From positions 241,358 to 305,357 of the forward strand of contig NZ_JAPUBN010000017.1 of the NCBI RefSeq assembly GCF_026966905.1: a DNA stretch of 64,000 bases. The letters run 5' to 3'. Below the pieces are notes generated by a model. It was given only the letters and a program-made list of their open reading frames with translations. It was not told the DNA's origin and did no database searches. Source of the stretch: Marinomonas phaeophyticola. GTDB lineage: Bacteria; Pseudomonadota; Gammaproteobacteria; Pseudomonadales; Marinomonadaceae. The translations under genes and the position numbers were made by a program. Below are positions 58,450 through 64,000 of the stretch, one piece after another (positions within the stretch are counted from its first letter, which is position 1; the number at the start of each line of letters is the position of its first letter).

Positions 58450-61121
58450 TTAAAAAGTCGTTGGGTCCGGTTTCATGGTTGGAACCTGTAATTGAACTCG
58501 TGCTGTTTTCAAAGTATCATCATCCAACTGCCCGCATTCGTACAGGCTTACCAGCGCAGACCAAGCAATATAACGTGCATCAACCTCGAAATAATCTCTT
58601 AGCTCAGGCCTTGCTTCACTAAGCCCAAAACCATCCGTACCTAGAGCGGTAAAAGACTGAGGAAACCAATTAGACACACTACTTGGTAAAGACTTCATAA
58701 AGTCACTGCATGCTACAACGACACCTCCTTCATCAAGCATTAGTTGTTCGATGTAATTCTTCTGTGTATTTTCTGGTGTCAATCTATTCTGACGTTCAAC
58801 TTGATGGGCCTGTCGCAGCAATTCGTTGTAACTGGTCACACTCCAAACATCTGTACTACAAGCATAACTTTCAAGTATTTTTGCGGCTTGCATCACTTCT
58901 TGCATTAAACTGCCACTGCCTAAAAGGTGTACTTTATGTCCAGTGAGTTCACTTCTTTGATAACAATACATGCCTTTAATAATGCCTTCTTCAACGTCTT
59001 CTGGCATGGCTGGCATCGGGTAATTCTGGTTGTATAATGTAAGGTAATAAAATACATTTTCACCCTCTTGATACATGCTCTTTATGCCCGCTTGCACAAT
59101 TACTGCTAATTCATAGGCAAAAGCAGGATCATAACTTCTCAAATTGGGAACAGTGGAGGAGAGTACATGAGAATGCCCATCTTGATGTTGTAAACCTTCG
59201 CCATTTAGTGTGGTTCGCCCTGCTGTCGCCCCTAATAAGAAACCTTTAGTCATTGAGTCTGAACAGGCCCAGATCATGTCTCCAACTCTCTGAAAACCGA
59301 AGATAGAATAGAAGATATAAAACGGGATCATAGGTACCGAAAAATTTGAATAGGCCGTACCAGCCGCTAGAAATGATGCCATTGCCCCTGCCTCACAGAT
59401 GCCCTCTTGTAAAAGCTGACCGTCTTTAGATTCTTTGTAAGGTAATAATGATGATGCGTCGACAGGATTGTATTTTTGACCTTCACTTGAATAAATACCA
59501 AACTGCTTAAATAAGGATTCCATCCCAAACGTTCTCGCTTCATCAGGGACAATAGGAACAACAAATCGCCCCAATGCTTTATCTTTTAAAATAGACGCCA
59601 ACATTCGGACAAAAGCCATGGTTGTAGATTGCTCTCTTGATGACCCCTCTATTGCAGATTTAAATAAACTTAATGGTGGCGCCGTTAAGTTGGGCTGAGT
59701 GGTATCACGGGAAGGTAAATACCCTCCCAATTTTCGTCTATGTCTATGAAGGTACTGAGCTTCGAGACTATCTGCCGCTGGTTTATACAATTCTGCTTTA
59801 GCCATTTGCTCATCCGATAACGGAATCCCAAAACGCTTACCAATATCAATTCGTTCTTGCGGGGTAAACTGCTTTTTCTGATGCGCGGTATTCTGCCCTT
59901 CTGCCGACGCCCCCATACCGTCACCTTTAACGGTTTTCATTAAGATTACTGTTGGTTTACCTGTATTCTTAGAGGCTTTTTCAAACGCGGCATAGACTTT
60001 CTTTCGATCATGCCCTCCACGACGAATCATTCGAATTTCATCATCATTTAGTATGTTCATTAATTGTGCAAGACGGTCATCACCTTCTACCCAATGATCA
60101 CGTACTGTTTTACCATCAGAGACAGTATAAAATTGATAATCACCATCTACGGCTCTATCCATGCGAGCTTGCAATAAACCGTCCTGATCTCGAGAAAATA
60201 ATTCATCCCATTCACTGCCCCAGATGACTTTAATAACATTCCAACCAGCACCACGATAACTGCGTTCTAATTCCTGAATAATTTTTCCATTGCCTCTAAC
60301 AGGTCCATCTAAACGCTGCAAATTACAATTTACGACCATCACTAAATTATCAAGATTATCCCTTGTAGCCATATTAATGGTTCCAAGTACTTCGGGTTCA
60401 TCGGACTCACCATCACCAATAAAGCACCATACCTTACCGCCGTTTTGAGGCTTCAACCCTCGATTCTCTAAATATTTCATAAATCGAGCTTGATAAATTG
60501 CAGACGGTGTTGAAAGTCCCATAGAAGCCGTCGGTAACTGCCAGAAATCCGGTAATCGTCGTGGATGAGGGTATGAAGGCAGGCCTCCCCCGTTTGTAAT
60601 TCTCGTCTAAAATTTTCCATTTGCTGTGTAGTAAGGCGGTTTTCAAGATAGGCTCTTGCATAAACGCCTGGTGATGAATGAGCTTGTACCATCAAAATAT
60701 CACCACCATAAGAATCTGATCGATTGCGAAACCAATGGTTAAACCCGACTTCCAACATAGTAGCTGCAGACTGATATGTAGTAATATGGCCACCAACACC
60801 CGAACCATTATCATTGGCTTTTAATACCATCGCCATCGCATTCCAACGGATAATATTTTCAATTTTTTGTTCTATCGCAAGATCACCAGGATAGCTAGGT
60901 TGCAAATAAGAAGGAATGGTATTTCGATAGGGGGTATTCAGTGTTGCCTCCGTTAAAGCCACCCCTTTTTTAAGCAAATGATCTTGTAGTAAACGTAATA
61001 TTTCACGGCTTCGCTCTTCTCCTTGCTCGCAACGAATGTACTCAATTGCCTCTAACCAATCACTGTTTTCAAGTGTCAGCTCATCTCTATTATAAGTGTA
61101 CTTAGCCTTTGTATCATTCAT
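58450..61121 (-). CDS. AceE/MdeB-like 2-oxoacid dehydrogenase E1, apparent frameshift
   Basis: Two frames form one 890-residue thiamine-dependent E1 of the homodimeric AceE type. ATG 61121 (GAGGGG upstream) begins MNDTKAKYTYNRDE. One added G in a G5 run (plus-strand C5 60587-60591) restores TGGGLPSYPHPRRLPDFW, the conserved AceE sequence. The thiamine motif GDGESDEPE through NCNLQRLDGP and the C-terminal transketolase parts follow. No aceF or lpd gene is adjacent and an Lrp-type regulator is divergent, as for mdeB of Pseudomonas putida (2-oxobutyrate dehydrogenase), so that substrate is a reasonable guess. Confidence 0.82.
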
Positions 61122-61356
61122 CACCAACCCCTCACTACCCGCTTTTATTGTTTTAAAAATAGTAGCACGACGTAATGAGTGAAAATGGCTAAAAAACAAT
61201 GTTAATAAACATATAATTGATTTATAACGTCAATATTTAATTATAATTTGACTTAATTATCTAAAAAAAACACATCAATAAAAAACTAAGCAATGCTACT
61301 ATGATGAGCTGTAACTAATCGTACTTCATAAATATTCAAACTTTAGGAGAGAACAT
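61122..61356. promoter_or_regulatory. Divergent promoter region between the E1 gene and lrp-type gene
   Basis: This AT-rich 235-bp interval separates divergent genes and should carry both promoters and the Lrp-family operator. I see no single box that I can defend. Confidence 0.45.
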
Positions 61357-61836
61357 ATGCACCCGTTGGATCGCATCGATCGAAAGATTTTAGACATTCT
61401 TCAGGAAGATGCTCGAATAAGTGTTGCTGAGATTGCGGAGTTAGTTGGTTTGTCTCAAACGCCTTGCGGAAGACGTATTAAGCAACTCGAAAAGCAAGGG
61501 CTAATTGCTAGGCAAATCGTTGTTTTAGACCCGAAGAAAATTGGCCTACCAATGACTATTTTAGTTCAAATATCACTCGAGAAACAAAGTAAGGATAAGT
61601 TGAAAATATTTGAAGACGCGGTAATAAACATTCCAGAAGTAATGGAGTGTTATCTAGTAACAGGAAGTCAGTCTGATTATATTTTAAAAGTTGTCACTCG
61701 TGATTTAGATCACTATCAACAGCTCTTGCTAGACCACCTAGCCTCCATTGAAGGTGTCAGCTCCATTATTACTAATTTCATAATGCGACAACCTATACAT
61801 AAGACAGCCTACAATCTGGATCACTTAGGAAAATAA
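61357..61836 (+). CDS. Lrp/AsnC-family regulator
   Basis: The 159-residue protein starts with a helix-turn-helix (ISVAEIAELVGLSQTPCGRR, about 23-42) followed by the RAM ligand-binding domain (IPEVMECYLVTGSQSDYILKV). GGAG precedes the ATG. It is divergent from the E1 gene, like mdeR and mdeB, and probably controls it in response to an amino acid such as methionine, but the ligand is not readable from sequence. Confidence 0.88.
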   Translation: MHPLDRIDRKILDILQEDARISVAEIAELVGLSQTPCGRRIKQLEKQGLIARQIVVLDPKKIGLPMTILVQISLEKQSKDKLKIFEDAVINIPEVMECYLVTGSQSDYILKVVTRDLDHYQQLLLDHLASIEGVSSIITNFIMRQPIHKTAYNLDHLGK

Positions 61837-61970
61837 GGACTTGTTCATTTATCTAATAAAGACAGAGATAGGTGCAACAATACTATTCGATATAGTTCAA
61901 AAATTAATGAGTTAACCGCAAATATGATTAACCCATTATTACGCTAAAGAAACGAACGTTCTAAGTTTGG

Positions 61971-62261
61971 TTAGCCGATTTTTGTCATCTCATTTAATGT
62001 AAAAGATGTCACAGCACCCTCTGTTGCCGCCATGTATTCAGCTAAATGAGTGTTGCCCATGTGAGTCTGCCAAAGTTCACGCGTTTCCCAGTTTTCATAA
62101 AACATAAAATGTGCAGGGTTTGTATTATCTTGATGAAGGTCGTAGTTAATGCAACCGTCTTCTGCACGAGTAATATCGATTAGCTTAATAAGTTCTGCTT
62201 TAACTAATTCAATTTTGTCTTCATTAGCAACGATATTAGCAACGATAGTAAGTTGAGCCAT
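61971..62261 (-). CDS. Antibiotic biosynthesis monooxygenase-like protein (YgiN type)
   Basis: The 96-residue ABM-fold protein has the usual TIVANIVANEDKIELVKAEL strand-helix, GCINYDLHQDNTNP and FYENWETRELWQTHMGNTHL segments. Family members include quinol monooxygenase YgiN and small stress proteins; the substrate is unknown. It stands alone. Confidence 0.85.
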   Translation of the reverse strand: MAQLTIVANIVANEDKIELVKAELIKLIDITRAEDGCINYDLHQDNTNPAHFMFYENWETRELWQTHMGNTHLAEYMAATEGAVTSFTLNEMTKIG

Positions 62262-62518
62262 TTTAAATTCCTCACTTAGTGATGGTTTATGTTGATTTGA
62301 TTGAGTGATGATAAGCTCATATTTAACCCAAATAAACCACTTAATAATTGAAACATTATCAAATAAAATTAGATAATCTTTCTTTATTACACATTGTAGT
62401 TCCTTAAAAGTACATTTACCTACAGGGTTCTCCTAGCATTAGGCTAGAATTAATGGAAAACTACATGCAAGTTAGGAATTTAATCACGTCTTTATTCATT
62501 TCAATAAGGTAATTTCAG

Positions 62519-64000
62519 ATGACAACAGTGGATTATTTAAAGGGGTTTGGCATCACCCTTACTGAGGCTAGAGACTTTATATTAGCGAACATAAATACTC
62601 CCAGCGTTATTTTACAAACTTCAGCCGAGTATGGTGTAACCAATCGCATGCTCGCTGAAATTTATGGAGGTGTGAGCTTACAAGAGGTGATTAATTTTTT
62701 TGACCAAGCCGGGTTAAACAGTCGAGTACTCGATTTAGTAGTAAGCAATGTTGAAATATTTAGCCACCAAGATTTAGACCTTAATACAGACTCAATACAG
62801 CCATTAAATAGTACTAATATAAATGCACTAGCGTCTGGAGATTATTGGTCAAACAACACCCTTACTTATAGTTTTAATACATCTTTCCCAGAATACTATT
62901 ATTCCGCACTATCAAGCAGCTATCTATCAACGGGACCTCAGGGCGGATGGCAAGAATTGAGTTTAGCAGCGCAAATGGCCGTAAAAGATGTATTACAAGA
63001 CACCTCCAACTTGACTTTACTTAGCTTTTCAGAAGTAGCATCAACCCAAGGAGACATTAATTTTAATACATTAACATTTTCAGGCAGCACAGATGGATTT
63101 GCCTATTATCCGTCGGTTTCTCCTATTGGAGGAGAGGTTTTTCTTAACAACGTCTACCAAACAACTGATGACTATAAGGCAGGTGGTACAGCGCTGAATA
63201 CCTTAGCTCATGAATTAGGACATGCCTTAGGTTTGAAGCATTCTTTTGAAAAACCAAACTCGTTAGCCAGTAACTTTGAAAATTCAGATTACTCAATCAT
63301 GTCTTATACAGATGTCAGAGAAGTTATACCGATTTTTGACTATAATCCATCAACCTTAGGAATAAACGTCGTATACAGTCAAGATGCGCTAAGAGACGCC
63401 TTTAGTCTACTTGATGTCGCCGCACTACAAGCTATCTATGGTGTTAATACCACTTATGCAACAGAAGACAATACCTATTCACTGTCATTTGCAGATAAAA
63501 AATACCTAACAATTTGGGATGCTGGTGGAACAGATACAATCAATGTATCGAACACAAAAGGAAATAGCCATATTGACTTAAGGGCTGGACAGCATTCTTC
63601 TGTCGATATAAGAGATATTGACCAGCAAATAGCAGATACATTAACGTGGCTTGATGATCAACAGGCGCCAGACTTTTCAGATTGGATACATGATGTTTAT
63701 AACGATAACGCGGACTCAATTTATACAGGTCAAAATAATCTTTCAATTGCATTTGGCGTTTGGATAGAAAACGTATTAACGGGATCAGGTAATGATATCG
63801 TCCGTGACAATGCTGTAAACAACGTGATTAATACGGGATCAGGTAATGATATTATCCAACTATATGATGGTGGTTACGATATAGTGAACGGTGGTGATGG
63901 TATTGATACTGTCTATGTAGATGAATCTTCATCCGCCGTCAATTACGTTCAATCAAACAACGGTTACACTCTTTTAGGAGAGAACTTTGCAGCCGAAATC
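62519..64000 (+). CDS. RTX serralysin-like metalloprotease, cut by the window end
   Basis: From ATG 62519 (AAGGT upstream) the frame is open for 494 codons to the last base. The N-terminal 70 residues are a helical module, followed by an M10 peptidase domain with the zinc site HELGHALGLKH (near residue 234) and Met-turn SIMSYTD. Calcium-binding RTX nonapeptides begin at GSGNDIVRDNA and repeat as GSGNDIIQ and GGDGIDTV. There is no signal peptide, as expected for type I secretion; the C-terminal export signal lies beyond the window. Confidence 0.9.
   Translation, partial: MTTVDYLKGFGITLTEARDFILANINTPSVILQTSAEYGVTNRMLAEIYGGVSLQEVINFFDQAGLNSRVLDLVVSNVEIFSHQDLDLNTDSIQPLNSTNINALASGDYWSNNTLTYSFNTSFPEYYYSALSSSYLSTGPQGGWQELSLAAQMAVKDVLQDTSNLTLLSFSEVASTQGDINFNTLTFSGSTDGFAYYPSVSPIGGEVFLNNVYQTTDDYKAGGTALNTLAHELGHALGLKHSFEKPNSLASNFENSDYSIMSYTDVREVIPIFDYNPSTLGINVVYSQDALRDAFSLLDVAALQAIYGVNTTYATEDNTYSLSFADKKYLTIWDAGGTDTINVSNTKGNSHIDLRAGQHSSVDIRDIDQQIADTLTWLDDQQAPDFSDWIHDVYNDNADSIYTGQNNLSIAFGVWIENVLTGSGNDIVRDNAVNNVINTGSGNDIIQLYDGGYDIVNGGDGIDTVYVDESSSAVNYVQSNNGYTLLGENFAAEI

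Overview
The window looks like chromosomal DNA of a marine gammaproteobacterium, most likely an Oceanospirillales-type genus such as Marinomonas. This is an inference from protein character, moderate-to-low GC, the thrS-infC-rpmI-rplT-pheS-pheT-ihfA block and an RTX protease; no 16S rRNA gene is present. It divides into an accessory half (about 1-34480) and a core-like half (about 34481-64000).

Accessory half. From 0.8 to 12.2 kb a leftward copper cluster encodes a DUF411 protein, a CopA Cu(I) ATPase, a small membrane protein, CopD, CopC and a CusCBA-type tripartite pump with a Met/His-rich protein at its head. The start of a fic gene (534-737) lies left of it. The end of a fic gene (14511-14621) lies right of it, against an IS5-family copy that also truncates umuC. 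From 14.6 to 18 kb there is debris (an Xre-type antitoxin remnant, a decayed traN) around an intact hipBA module. From 18.2 to 24.4 kb a very AT-rich operon encodes an MBL-fold hydrolase, a trypsin-like protease, a small middle protein and a Rad50-like ATPase; I read it as a Lamassu/ABC-three-component defence system of the hydrolase-protease type. An NYN-LOTUS protein and a frameshifted unknown gene follow. From 26.6 to 32.8 kb a tightly packed trio includes a 1567-residue protein with two tyrosine-recombinase-like regions, preceded by a WYL regulator. This right edge abuts the 3' end of a tRNA-Val gene, so the accessory DNA was probably integrated there.

Core half. A tRNA array holds four Val(UAC) and three Asp(GUC) genes in 253-bp tandem units, five Thr(UGU) and one Pro(GGG). 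Next come ihfA-pheT-pheS-rplT-rpmI-infC-thrS on the minus strand; an O-methyltransferase, a GIY-YIG-like protein, a prokaryotic voltage-gated cation channel and creA on the plus strand; a cupin; a tripartite tricarboxylate transporter operon (TctC, fused TctA-TctB) with a PrpF-type isomerase; and a TctDE-like two-component system with a periplasmic binding protein. Then follow RecQ, a diguanylate cyclase, an AceE/MdeB-like 2-oxoacid dehydrogenase divergent from an Lrp regulator, a YgiN-like monooxygenase, and an RTX metalloprotease running off the end.

At least six genes are split by a single-base change in a homopolymer. That pattern suggests sequencing indels more than real pseudogenes, and it bears on how the split ATPase of the defence operon should be read.
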